A stretch of 64,000 nucleotides of DNA from Papaver somniferum (Eukaryota; Streptophyta; Magnoliopsida; Ranunculales; Papaveraceae): the NCBI RefSeq assembly GCF_003573695.1, contig NC_039368.1, positions 77,390,374 to 77,454,373 on the forward strand, in the 5' to 3' direction. Made by a program: the position numbers and the translations under genes. Of this stretch, positions 9,995-21,496 are shown one piece after another. Position 1 is the first letter of the stretch. The number at the start of each line of letters is the position of its first letter. The notes beneath the pieces were generated by a model. The model did not search any database. It was not told the origin of the DNA and saw only the letters and a program-made list of their open reading frames with translations.

Positions 9995-10705
9995 TGTAGT
10001 TGCAGAAAATCCCACAACTAACACCCCTTTAACTATTTCTAGATCTAACCTTATTTAACATGAAAATGAAGATAAAAATGATGGAAATGTAAAATAAGAC
10101 ACAAGATTTACGTGGTTAGATCAATGTGATCTACATCCACGGGGTTAGGGTTCACTATGATTGTTGAAAGGGCTTTTTACAAAAATAGGCCCGTTTTTTT
10201 GGTGCTTTTCATTTCTAGGCCACTTTTTTTATTTATTGCTAGACTAGGCAAGTTTTGACCAAAAGTGATGGATGGAAAGTTAGCTGCAGTTATCTTCCAG
10301 CTGTCCATATCTTCTTAGCTAAAAAGACGTTTTAGTCCTTCAAATCTATTGAACATTCAGTGCTTGCTGAACTCATTGAATTGCCTGAGCATACATCATC
10401 AGTAAAGAAGCAACGCTGCACCGGTCGGAATGAATGCAACAGACATTACAGAAATGTCCGAAGAATGGGAATGGCATTGAGACTGAAGGCCCTTTTTGCC
10501 TTCTGAATAGTGACATAGAATGGGAACATGGCCCTAACCTAGACAATTGCCTAACCTAAAGCTTACAATTTAGTACAATATTTGAGACTTCAGACTTTCG
10601 AGACGGTGGACGCATAAGGGTGGAAAAAAAGACAAATAGCAGAATCTGCAGCTATTCCTCGTCTTTTACGTTAGGCGAACTTAGGCGCATGCCCAAAAAA
10701 AAATA

Positions 10706-10975
10706 ATGTGCATAACTGGTTATGCAGTAAAATCAACTATGCATAACTGCGTAGCTTATCATGCATAATTGATTATGCAGTAAAATCAACTATGCAGAAC
10801 TGCGTAGCTTATTACGCATAACTGGTTATGCAGTAAAATCAACTATACAGAACTGCATAACTTATTATGCATAACTGCTTATGCAGTATGCATAACTGCG
10901 TAACTTTGACTGCATGACAAGTTATGCATTGTTTAGAGTATCTGCATAACCTGTTATGCATATAAAGTTATGCCT
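10706..10975. repeat. 53-bp tandem repeat near the left MULE end
   Basis: Units start at 10710, 10763 and 10816 with GCATAACTGGTTATGCAG or a one- to two-base variant. They continue as degenerate GCATAACT/AGTTATGC words to about 10975. Each unit core is an imperfect palindrome (GCATAA...TTATGC). Confidence 0.8.
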
Positions 10976-11358
10976 TCCCTGATGAGTGTTATTAAATCAT
11001 GTTGCAGTTTCAGGAGAACTTTAGAGATGAGTACAGTGCAAAGGAGTTGGAACTCTGTGAAATCGAAAATAAAAGATTGAATCGAAAAGATCTACATTGA
11101 TCGATAACCAAATAGACAAGACAGACATCAACTTGGGAATAATGGTAGTTACAGCCATAATATTCGATAACCAAATAGACAAGACAAACTTGTTTTTGCT
11201 TCAAAACTCAATATTGCAAACAAAGCACGATGTGCATTTTAATGCACTTAATCATGCTTCTTAAGGTCATAACCAGGGGTAAACTGGTACACTTAACTTA
11301 GCCATAATTTCAGTACATGATATAACTAAAATAGTAAATCCTGATTAGAAGTACTTAC

Positions 11359-11514
11359 ATCATAGAAAACTGCAACTAACTCAGATGGTGTCAATGTCCA
11401 GACAGTATTTCCATCGGTGGCAGATATTCCATCAATAACCATAAACATTGCACCAAAAAAGTATGAGTATGCAGTCACTAAAAGACTGGCCGGATACTTC
11501 AGTAGCAGCGGAGC
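11359..11514 (-). pseudogene. Captured exon of a WAT1/EamA-type transporter
   Basis: On the minus strand a 156-base frame of 52 codons is bounded by an acceptor (ATTCCAG) and a strong donor (GTAAGTAC). It is thus a complete phase-0 exon. It encodes residues starting APLLLKYPASLLVTAYSYFF and ending LTPSELVAVFYD. That resembles the middle exon of plant WAT1-related (nodulin MtN21/EamA) membrane proteins, which have KYPA.LS.T.Y.. FFG followed by a conserved W.L...E...V.Y motif. Those proteins move auxin or amino acids across vacuolar or plasma membranes. One exon of such a gene cannot make a transporter, so this is transduplicated material inside the Pack-MULE. The family call is from memory of the motif, not a search. 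Confidence 0.6.
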
Positions 11515-13260
11515 CTGGAATATGCATGCCATACACAAATCAATATATACAACTTCAAATACACATCTTGGTTCATTCTCAGTTTCATAACCATTTCAAA
11601 ATCATCTCACCAAACCCATACTTACTGCAACATCTCATTCATTCAGGCCATCCCATAACACCTACAGTTTCATCTACACAAACAACACCACCATTCTCTA
11701 GCTATCAACACCACCAATCTACGGTTCATGCATCTCATACAATACTTTCATTGAGAAGAACAATTACCTCAAGATAAATCCATTCCAGCAAATATAATTC
11801 AATTCTTGTTCTTTCTTAACTGGATTCTGCAATTCTTCTCAAGGCTACAACATCCCACCAAATTATTTCATCCAACACCAAAATACTCCCATCATCACCA
11901 ACAGTTCTCAATCTTCATAAAAAATTCTATCGAACCCTTCTCTCGGTTTCCTGACTTCAATCAACTCCAGCACCACCACCAATCTTCTTTAATCTTGAAT
12001 TACTCTTCAATGTTTCCATCAATTCAGCATCAACAGCTTCTACATACTCTTCTCATATAACTGAAATCACCAGCAAACCCTAATTCTTTGATTCATCTTC
12101 AGGACAGCTTCAATCAAACATCAATTAGAACAAACCCATCTTCTAACTTCTTCTTATTCATCCTCAAATTAAACTCTGATTCCATTTCTCAGAAACCGTA
12201 ACTCAATTCCAAACTATTCTCCCAGAACTGCTTCATATCATCAATTCATCAACAACCCCTCTTTTCATCATCCATTAAGATCTCAATTCATTTCTCAATT
12301 TCATGCCAAACCCTAACTCTGATTTTATCAGATTAATCCCGAAACCGTAAAATCTCTAATTGATTTTCTTCATAAACCTCAACCACACCATCTTCTTAAC
12401 AATCATACCACCTCAACATCTGATGTACTTAGATAGACATAACACACGACTCGCAGAGAGTCAGCATAAAACAAACGGAGGATGATATCAGCAGAATCAT
12501 TCAAAACCAGCACCAAGAACCCAATTTCAGTTCGAATTCAACCCTAGTCTTCGATTATCGAAACCATCACTGCCAAACACCATCAATACTTTCTTCACAA
12601 ACTGAACCTTAATCTACTTTGCTTCTCAATTTCTATCAAACCCTTTTTCTTCACTAATGAGCAGAAGAAAGAAAACGGAAGGAGAAGAAAACAAAGAAGA
12701 AGAAGATAAGAAGAAGAAGAATGAATGAGATCGAACACGTGACTGACACACACGTGTGAAGGACATTTCAGTAATCTTACCACATGTATGAGATCTCCCT
12801 ATATGATATTTTGGCGAGATATTGACAAGTCAACGCGATAAATTGACCGAGATGGTTAAAGTGGATGGAATCCGTTTAACTTGCCTAGTTTTGCAAGAAA
12901 TAAAAAAAGTGGCCTAGAAATGAAAGTGAGGGTCCAAACGAGGCCTACTTCTGCATATAATCCTTTTTGAAATTACATTTGGATTACATGAGACTCCATT
13001 AATGAGTATTTGGAGTTCTAAGTTGGTGAAAGAAGAAGAATGAGATAATAATAATACAAATTCTGTTTTCCCTCAACAATAATGTCCTCCCTTTCTCTCT
13101 CCTGCCTTTCTCTTTATACAGGTGTTTACATAATGGATGACAGCTAAGATGTAGTGGGTTACAGCTAACATTTCCCCTATTTTCGGATCCCTAACTACGT
13201 TCTCGCACGCTAAGAAAATGAATGAATCTCGCACACTGTGGGACATTCTGTCCATACACA

Positions 13261-13926
13261 TAGGGTACCACGTCTCTGAATCAGTTGGAAAAAAAATGGA
13301 CCATAGTTTGATATTTAATTGTCACAGTTTTATTGTTGATGCTGTTTGAGATCTATTCGTAATTGTAATCTTTTACTTGCGACAAAAAAGGTAAAAGATT
13401 TAAGGGAATATCATTTTACCCTTAATTAGTTTGACCCAATTAGTAAAAAGAAATTATTTGATCCTGTTAGCCGTATAATTTCATTTTAAATATAATTGAG
13501 GAATCTCGAGGTATCATATATTCTCATATAATAGTCCTTTAATAATTTAACGAATTTTATGCTTCAAAAAAAAAAATATATATAATTTCATTTTTATCGA
13601 TCATGCAGTTGCCCCCACAAGACCTAATATTTATGCAGAACCCAAGCCTAAGTTAACTCAAAAACAAGTGGGGTCAATAGAACCACTTTTCCCTTAATGC
13701 CTCCGTCCCTGCATGAAAACCCGTGCTGATTACAGATAAATCTCAGCTTACTGTGTCAAGACAAATAATTTAATTAAAGAGTAACTTTATTAATTATTAC
13801 AAGGAGGTCGGGTTTGAATTATCAATCATAACAGTCTCACATCATTTGTTCCATAACTTTACTAGACCTCTCACCCCATGATTTAGTTATGCAATTGCTT
13901 GTCCCCTACGTGACGGAGTAAATGGA
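13261..13926. other. Intergenic, 3' flank of K1
   Basis: AT-rich sequence in which I see no gene, repeat boundary or RNA. It ends in the cluster-typical 3' flank of the kinase copies (ACGGAGTAAATGGATCAGCT, also present near 39967 and 45737). Confidence 0.6.
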
Positions 13927-15418
13927 TCAGCTTTGGTTGTACCCTTCGTATACTTGGGAGACTAAATTTGAAAGAGCAGTCACAACTTCTGCAGTACGAG
14001 GTCTTTTGTGAGACTCTTCTTGTATACACAATTTCGCAAGATTGAGAGCTTGGACAAGTCCACGATGTGGATACTGTCCTTTCATGAGTGCGTCAGCGAT
14101 TTCTGGGAACTTCTTACTGTCACTGAGTAATGGCCATGCCTGCAAAGCCAAAATGGTTATATGTTAAGGAAATGGAAGAAAAACAATATGTGTTCCACTT
14201 TCTCTAGCTAGATTTGAGTAAGGTAAAAAATAAAGGGCGGGCAAAGGGAAGAAAAAAATTACCCATGCAACAATATTGCGCTTGCTGGTTGCATCAATTA
14301 CCTTCTGCCCAGATATCAACTCAAGCAAAACAACACCAAAGCTGTAGACATCAGATTTCGGAGTGATGCTGCCAGTCATAACAGAGTCTCGACCAAGATA
14401 ACCAAATGGAAGCTTTCTATTGATCGTGGTGAAAATCAATCTAGGACCATATGCATGTTCTGCACAACCAAAATCTGACAGCTTTGGATTATAATTTTTA
14501 TCCAGTAAAATGCCGGTACTTTTTAAGCCACTACATATTATAGGAGGATCTTTTTGATCATGCAAATACTCTAAAGCCATGGAAACACCCTGTGCTATCT
14601 TCATCCTTCTTCCAGTTTAAAGACTTTTTTCCAGGTTTAAGGGCTACAACATAGAAGATCAAGTTAGTTCTTAAAATAAATTATACAATGTCGTCATCCA
14701 CAAGATGGTGAGAAACGTTACCTTGTAAATGAAGATTCAACGAACGTAATGGCATGAATTCATAAACAACAATATGATCTTTCACTTTATCACAGTAACC
14801 TATCATCTTGACGAGGTTAGAATGCACTAGGCAGCTGAGCATTCGAACCTCCGCCCACAAATCTGCCTGCTCATAAAACCTTTTCACGGCAACTTCCTGA
14901 TAATTTAGTTCCCCGGATCATTAAACAGTCATCCATCACTTAGGACTAAACTTGCAAAGTATAAGTAATTTAACAACACAACTCTTACCTGTCCGTCTTT
15001 GAGAATACCCTTATACACACGTCCTAATCTTCCTTCACCTAATACACGTCCTTGACTGAATTTATTAGTGGCGACAATTAGCTCTCTCGATTTGAAGACA
15101 CGAACACTAGCATCATACCGAAATTCAACTTGTTCTGCTTCAACACAATATTGAGATTTAGCTTGGTCTGGCTTAACACTAAATTACTTATTTTAAAAAA
15201 AACGAAATTTACCAACAATTAAATTTTAATCTAGCAGCAAGAAAAGAAAACAGAAGAAAAAACCAGTAAAAACACCCATATTCAAATAGAAAACAAGAAC
15301 TAATTAATTAATTAAAGATTTAGAAGATTAGCTATGTACCATAACCATGTCTTCTCTTGGAATGTGAGCTATACACATTACTGGATCTAACACAGGAGAA
15401 AAGCCGAAACATAGGCAT
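13927..15418 (-). pseudogene. K1, RLCK-VII-like pseudokinase, frameshifted
   Basis: Five exons: 15418-15340, 15167-14989, 14896-14722, 14643-14263 and 14139-13927, all with GT...AG borders. The N-terminal exon starts MPMFRLFSCVRSSN, the short Cys-containing head seen in the other copies. Exon 2 has the glycine loop GEGRLGRV and exon 3 the ATP lysine (EVAVKRF) and the helix C glutamate. In exon 4 the catalytic loop reads CSGLKSTGILLD, so both the Asp of HRD and the following Asn are Gly, although DFG survives. A 2-base deletion early in exon 4 (TGGAAGAAGGATG against TGGAAGACTAGGATG in the paralogues) shifts the frame. The last exon is open and ends VYEGYNQS. The neighbours downstream in its own direction are transposon remnants. 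Confidence 0.85.
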
Positions 15419-17335
15419 AGCCAGAGAAAAACCAGTTTAAACAAAGTGTGGGGAAGAAGATTTTTGGAGTGTGTTTGGTTTCGGAAGCGTTTCGAAATAT
15501 CAACTGTCAAAACACCTTCTTATCGGTTGATATCAGTTAACACCCACTGTTCAAAGGACCTACGATCGATCCCACTAATTACTTCTTAAGCGGTCATTCA
15601 CTACAAAAAAACTCGGCTTAAGCGACCAAAATCCTAGCAAGAGCCCAGAATTTCAGTCGCTTTAACAGTCAAGCAACCAAACTTGCAAGTACTCGTCAGT
15701 TGGCTTGCTATTAATTTATGGCCGTTAAATTTGACCCACTACCGGATATGTTTGCTCGCTAAATATCTTCTGCAAGTAATCTATAACGATCAAAAATGTG
15801 CTTGTATAGCTATTTACTTTGAGACACCTCCCCTTTACAACTCAAAATCCAATGGTTGATTAAACCTCTCTGAGCGATTAACTTCCACCCACCACCTGTT
15901 CAAACCAGAAGTTGGTTTTTGAAGTAGGGATTTGCAATCTTAGTATTCATGCAGCAGTCTTAACAGGATTTATACGGAAACATGAAAACTCATTCAATTT
16001 AATGCTTAATTTGACTCAAATGATCAAGTAAACTCTTTCCTGCTACCGTCCAGAAACGGAAAATAAACAAAACCCATCCGAGAAACTTAATGGGAAACAA
16101 ATGAATCCTACAAAACATGGAAATCCATTCAATTAATGTTTTGAATCACCAGGATTCAATGTTTGGACATGAAAATTGAAAATTTGAACATGAATTGGCT
16201 GAATGAGGCTAGTCTGACCATAAAACCTAAAGTTTCCCAGTTTCAGACTCTTACGTCAACACCATATTGCCAAAATGTATCACTCCAGAGAAAAAACCAA
16301 ATTTTTTCATAACCCAAATATCAAGATCCTTCAGTAGACCAAAATTTTACCTCCATTTAAATAATCCAATTCTTAAATATCAAAATTTTACCTCAAATTA
16401 CATGAACAGACAATTCCAAAAACTCAACCGTACCTAATTTCTACCAAATGAAATCCCTGTTTGCAGAAAATAAAATTTTGTTCCTTAATTCAATAAAAAT
16501 CTCAAATTGATATCTCTAAGAAAAGTAAATCCAAAAGAAAAATAGATTGAAAGAAAAAATCTAATAGAGAAAGATACAAACAGGTATAAGATCAAAACAA
16601 ACCCATCGGTAGAAAAGCTAAATAAAGGAACAACCTTGAATCTCCATGAGGTGAAGATCAGCTTGCTTCTTAGCAATTTTGGGTGAAGAAACATTTCAAT
16701 CACTCAATTATCAACATTAACTGCACAAAATCGAAGTAACAAATTGATTAAAACCCTCAAATTTTGTTAACAAATTGTCAACTTATAAAACCCCTGGATT
16801 TGACAGGAAAAGATTATTCACACAAAATTTAAAAAAAATATTAATCAAGATCTGATCAACTATAACTTTCTCAGGGAATAGAGACGGAAATCAAAACTGA
16901 ACCCTGGATTTAGCCCTAATTCTTCATTGGTGAAAATGGATGGCTATGAGACATGGTTTGTCCAGCAAAGGTCTAATTGGATTCTCAATTTCTGAGAGTT
17001 TCTTTCAAACTGTGAGCTAGATGTTAAGGATCAGAGCTTTTTTTTAGAAGAATGGAAACTGAGAAAGAAAGGGGTGAAATTGATAAGGTTTCCAAACAAG
17101 AGAGAGAGTAGGTGAGAGTTTCTACCTCAGGGTTTCAGTTATGGAGATTTACCAAACATAAATTTTAGATTTCAGCCAAAAAAGAAGCGCCAACATTCCC
17201 GCCAATTCATTTGACCCAAGATGTTTTCGCGCCACAAAGAAGTTGTGGTAGAAAATTTTGACATCGTTGGATAAGGTAGTAATCTGTATTCTTTTTGTGT
17301 TTTGCGTTTATAGCCATACGATTGAAGACTGTGGC

Positions 17336-17515
17336 TTTCTATTGGCTAGATACATATCATGCAGATCATATTTGATAGTTTTTGTGTTTTCTATTGGCTA
17401 GATATATATCATACATGATAGATTTGGTGTTTTCTTGGCTAGATATACATCATGCGGATCATACTTGATGGCTTTGGTGTTTCCGATTGGCTAGATGTGT
17501 ATCACGCAGATCATG
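17336..17515. repeat. About 53-bp tandem repeat, four units
   Basis: TTGGCTAGAT recurs at 17342, 17394, 17435 and 17488, each followed by a variant of ATATCATGCAGATCAT. The third unit is shortened. Confidence 0.75.
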
Positions 17516-17519
17516 TGTG

Positions 17520-18100
17520 GTAGCATCGGTTTGGTGAGAGTCCTATGTGACTTCAAACTTAGCATGAAGCTCCGGGAGGGTTTTGAGTTCAAACTTAGCA
17601 TGATACATCATCGAAATCGATAAATATGAAGCTCAGTGTCGATTCGAACTTCAAATGTGGTATAATGGCGTACAAACTGCGAACCAAGAAGCTACGGGAG
17701 GGTTCTGACTTCAAACTTAGCATGATATATCATCGAAATCGATAAATATGAAGCTCGATGTCGATTCAAACTTCAAATGTGGTATAACGACATTTAATCC
17801 ATGAACAAAGAAGCTCTGGAAGGGTTCGGACTTCAAACTTAGCATGATACATTATCGAAATCGACAGATATGAAGCTTAGTGTCGATTCGAACTTCAAAT
17901 GTGGTATAATGACATACAAACTATGAACCAAGAAGCTCTGGGAGGGTTTTGACATCAAACCTAGCATGATATATCATCGAATTCGATAAATATGAAGCTC
18001 AGTGTCGATTCGAACTTCAAATGTGGTATAACGACATTCAAACTATGAACTAAGAAGCTACGGGAGGGTTCTGACTTCAAACTTAGCATTATATAAGTTG
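17520..18100. repeat. 122-bp tandem repeat
   Basis: GAAGCT followed by CGGGAGGG or a variant recurs at 17566, 17688, 17810, 17932 and 18054, exactly 122 bases apart each time. Units share CGAAATCGATAAATATGAAG and TTCAAATGTGGTATAA. About ten percent substitutions separate the units by eye. Confidence 0.9.
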
Positions 18101-18780
18101 GAAACTTGGTAAGAACGAAGAATCCATCTATTTACATGTAAGATTCCTTCAGAATATTTTCTGAAATCTTAAACAAACCCTATTTTGGCATATTGTATGC
18201 ATACCCTTGCTCCAAGATTGAAACCTTGCCGGGAGTGGACTACTATAAGTCGGAAATTTGGTAAGAGCGATGAATCTATCCATTTATAGGTAAGCTTCCT
18301 TCGAAATATTCTCTGAAATCTTAAACAAACCCTATTCTGGCATATTGTATGCATACCCTGGCTCCGAGATCGAAACTTTGCCGGGAGTGGACTACTATAA
18401 GTCGGAAACTTGGTAAAGACGATGAATCCATTCATTTACAGGTAAGATTCCTTTGGAATATTCCTGAAACCTTAAAAAAATCCTATTTTGGAATATTATA
18501 TTTATACCCTAGCTCGAAGATCGAAACATGGCTGTGCGTGGACTACTATAAGTCGAAAACTTGGTAAGAACGATGAATCCATCTATTTCTAGGTAAGATT
18601 CCTTCAGAATATTCTCTAAAAGCTGAAACAAACCTTATTCTTGCATATTGTATGTATAACCTGGCTCCAAGATCGAAACATGTCCGAGAGTGGACTACTA
18701 TAAGTCTGAAACTTGGTAAGAACAATGAATCCATCCATTTACAGGTAAGATTCCTTCAGAATATTCCCTGATACCTAGGA
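18100..18780. repeat. 152-bp tandem repeat, first block
   Basis: GACTACTATAAGTC recurs at 18238, 18390, 18541 and 18693, a period of 151-152. A partial unit precedes it from about 18090. Units carry TAAGATTCCTTCAGAATATT and CATATTGTATGCATACCC. Open frames at 18169-18567 follow the repeat and are not genes. Confidence 0.9.
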
Positions 18781-18907
18781 CGGTAGTGGACTCGCTAACT
18801 AGGTCGATTTGGAAACTAATTCAATTTTTTAATATTTTTACCCAAAATGCCCTTTATCCCAATTACACTAATGACTGGGATGAAGGATGAAAGATTCAGA
18901 TAAGTAT

Positions 18908-19060
18908 TTAGGAGTCATGGGAAGGGAAAAAACTAAAGCTTTTAACCTTATTCTTCAGTCTTTTGGCTTTAGACTCAAAACCTGGAAAGGTAAAACTATG
19001 AATTACTCTGCTAGGAAAACTATGGTTAAACATGTGCTTAATACTGTTCCTTCACACAAG
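18908..19060 (+). pseudogene. LINE reverse-transcriptase fragment
   Basis: One open frame reads LGVMGREKTKAFNLILQSFG, then RLKTWKGKTMNYSARKTMVK and HVLNTVPSHK. This is the region just after the polymerase core of plant L1-type LINEs, where LGV....K...F..L.....L..W.GK.LS.AGR..L...VL...P is typical. Only about 51 codons survive, with no ATG start or flanking ORF2. It sits between two blocks of the 152-bp repeat, so it either inserted into that array or was caught up in its expansion. Confidence 0.7.
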
Positions 19061-19490
19061 TAAGATTCCATCAAAATATTCCATCAAAATATTCTTTACA
19101 AGTAAAACTAGGAAAACTAGGAAAACTAGGAATCCACCCATTTACAAGTAAGATTCCATCAAAATATTTTCTGAAACCTTAAAATTTCTTTTTCGGCGAC
19201 TTTGAGAACGAAAGTGGCTCCGAGTTCGAAACCTGGCCGGGAGTGGACTACTATAAGTCAGAGACTTCGTATAAACAATGAATCCACCCATTTACAAGTA
19301 AAATTCCATCAATATATTCTCTGAAACCTTAGACAAACCCTTTTCTGGCGACTTCGAGAAAGAATGTGGCTCCGAGTTCGAAACCTGGCCGGGAGTGGAC
19401 TACTATAAGTAAGAAACTTCGTAAGAACGATGAATCCACCCATTTACAAGTAAGATTCCATCAAAATATTCTCTGAAATCTTAAACAAAT
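19061..19490. repeat. 152-bp tandem repeat, second block
   Basis: GACTACTATAAG recurs at 19246 and 19398 (152 apart). The shared TCCATCAAAATATTCTCTGA and CGAGTTCGAAACCTGGCCGG show a diverged subtype of the block at 18100-18780. Confidence 0.85.
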
Positions 19491-21496
19491 ATGATATTCA
19501 ATTAGTGCGAATTCAAATAAAATTCAAGAAACTGTACCGACGAATAATTCAAATTTGACCAAATATGATATTCAATCAAATTTACCTTTTACACTTCTCA
19601 TTTGTGCCCACATAATTGTCGATCGACGTTTTTGCTCATTTAGCCGATTTGCGTGCGCGTTTTTAGGAAGGGCCAAGGGATATAGGGACATCCCATTTAT
19701 GCCCACATAAATAAAAGGTCACCAAATGCATGTACTAAATATGAAAACCCATAAAATCAACATGTTTAACTTAAAATGTTTCATAATTTGATATCCATTC
19801 AATTTATACTATAAAATGAATTGTTCTAGGTTTCTTCTTCACATTTTCAAGTTCGTTCTCTCTCTGTTTTAGGTTTAGTAGCAGCGGCTGCAGGACAATC
19901 GAGGGTTTCTCTTCATCGCACACTAAATTATTGGGTAAAATCATACGGATCCGTGTGTAATTGATTTGGTTTCCCATTGGCCAGGTTAAAACCACACGGA
20001 TCTATCTCTAATTTATTTGATAGTCTTTGGCTTCCCATTGCCAGGTTAAAATCATACAGATCTATTTCTAATTATGGATCATAGTTAGCAAATCGGGGTA
20101 CGAACGGAAGTTGGGGACGGCATACGTACAGGAATTATACGGATTCGTATAGATCAGATTCGGTCAAAAATCCGGTTAACTGTCTGTTGTTCAGCAGAAG
20201 ATTTGGACTATAGACGTACGTGTATAATTCGTTTTTAAGATATGAAATCAGCTTAAGAAATTCAGCAATGTATAAAAAAATAAAAAAATAAAAATTTTAG
20301 AAGGGGTGTTATGATTTGTAGTTTAAATGCATTGTATATCAAATACCTTGTAGTAATAGCACCAACATATGGTTGGTCTGGTGGTTCAGGTGCTAGAATG
20401 TGAAAGTTTAAGGTACTGAGTTGCGTTAACCAGGTGAACGAACTAATTAGGCGAATAATTCGCAATATATTCATAAACCTCATATAGTACGCGTACTAGA
20501 GACAAAGTTTAAGTTATTCAGAAGTATCATTGGATCCGGTCAGTTCGGATATGCTTGCGAATCATTTGCTTATAATTCGACGAATTACTAACTAGGGTAC
20601 GAATCTTAGATCTTGAGTATATGTACGGTTTCATATAGATTGATATATGACGGATGAAATTCATTTATGTCAATTGATATTCGGATACGTTGATGATAAC
20701 CAGAGAAACCGATGAATCCGGAAGAAATTGAGTAAGGCCGACTAATATCAGATAATATGACATATAATAAGTGAAAGTGAAGTTGGATAAGATTGGTTGA
20801 AAACATGTGAAGTTAACTAATGAAGGTTGATGGACATTCAGTTAAAAAATGACGTATATCTAGAAAAACCGATGAAATTCGGGAGAAGTTGAGTCAGGTC
20901 GACCGATATTAGGTGAAGTCGGTGAATATTTGGTTCGAATTGATATTTTGGAAAATTTCCAAAGAAAACAACCAACTATTTACCATCAGTATGCATACCC
21001 CTTTGGTCTGAGTTCGGGATTTCCTGACGATACGGATACCCGGTATGCATACCCTTCTGATATGACTTCGCGAACTTCCAAGAGGACATACGCACACAAG
21101 TATGCACACCTTTTCGATCTGATTTCACAACTACCAAAGGTACCCACACTTGGTATGCATACCTGGTTGACCTAATCTAGTTCAGAAGCTTAAGTGCAAA
21201 TGCAAAAGTACATGAAGTGCCTAAGATTAAGCATACTCGTTGGTCATACCTTGACCATGGCTATAGTTCACTTTTGCTATATTTCTCATACACACTTCTA
21301 AGATTCAAGTTCAATCTTGTCTTGCTAAAACTCTTGAAATATATTCGAGTAATGGATATTCATAGATCTTTAGAAAACTTAGTTAGAACAATTTATTGTT
21401 CACAAACTATTTTCTTTAAAATTGATAGTTTGGAAAATTTCCCAAGAAAACAACCAACGGTTTACCATTAGTATGCATACCCACTAGTATACATCT
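19491..21496. other. CACTA interior without genes; short duplications
   Basis: I see no coding sequence. A segment with CCCATTGGCCAGGTTAAAAC and CACGGATCTATCTCTAAT recurs as diverged copies at 19920-20085. A 60-base stretch with GAAAATTTCC, AAGAAAACAACCAAC and AGTATGCATACCC occurs at 20938-21000 and again at 21420-21482. GTATGCATACC words are frequent in 20990-21170. Confidence 0.5.

Larger units (their letters stand above)
10170..12963. mobile_element. Pack-MULE (non-autonomous Mutator-like transposon)
   Basis: The ends form long inverted repeats: GGGCTTTTTACAAAAATAGG at the left against GGATTATATGCAGAAGTAGG reading inward from the right. Both continue to a shared TTTCATTTCTAGGCCACTTT and on to about 90 bases. 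The flanks are TTGTTGAAA and TTTTTGAAA, a 9-bp TSD with one change, which is the Mutator signature. There is no transposase. The interior carries a transporter exon (11359-11514) and about 1 kb of G-poor plus-strand sequence (11560-12600) with no gene I can name. Confidence 0.85.
5772..13260 (-). mobile_element. Non-autonomous LTR retroelement D, with nested Pack-MULE
   Basis: Two related LTRs flank 3.7 kb of internal DNA. On the minus strand the 5' LTR is at 13260-9995 (split by a 2.8-kb insertion) and the 3' LTR at about 6247-5772. Just inside the 5' LTR, reading minus, comes TTTTTGGCGCTAGAAACAG, almost identical to the primer-site region of the Tat-type element at 29974. There is no gag, protease, reverse transcriptase or integrase. 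The interior carries the shared 3' module (7536-7907), the tRNA-like array (8413-9745) and a 67-codon leader ORF (9821-10024). It is therefore a LARD-like passenger of the Tat machinery. Flanks catgg/taggg match at only three of five positions, so the TSD is unproven. Without the insertion the element is about 4.7 kb. Confidence 0.75.
9995..13260 (-). repeat. 5' LTR of element D, split by a Pack-MULE
   Basis: The LTR parts are 9995-10169 and 12973-13260, together about 463 bp, matching the 3' LTR at 5772-6247. The insertion is 10170-12963. The LTR reads GTTGAAATTACATT across the empty site in the other copy, which fixes the insertion point. Confidence 0.8.

Noticed and set aside
5772..13260. 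Confident 5-bp target duplication for element D
   Set aside because: Flanks catgg and taggg agree at only three positions, and the right LTR end is itself uncertain.
15328..15510. 60-codon ORF with a hydrophobic segment as the N-terminus of K1
   Set aside because: K3, K4 and K5 all use the other frame (MPRF/MFRF/MARF heads) with matching phase into exon 2. The hydrophobic frame is not open in them.
18169..18734. ORFs of 62-88 codons on both strands
   Set aside because: They repeat with the 152-bp tandem unit and contain no family motif.
17520..19490. CRISPR-like array
   Set aside because: Whole units repeat without unique spacers, and the organism is a plant; these are ordinary minisatellites.
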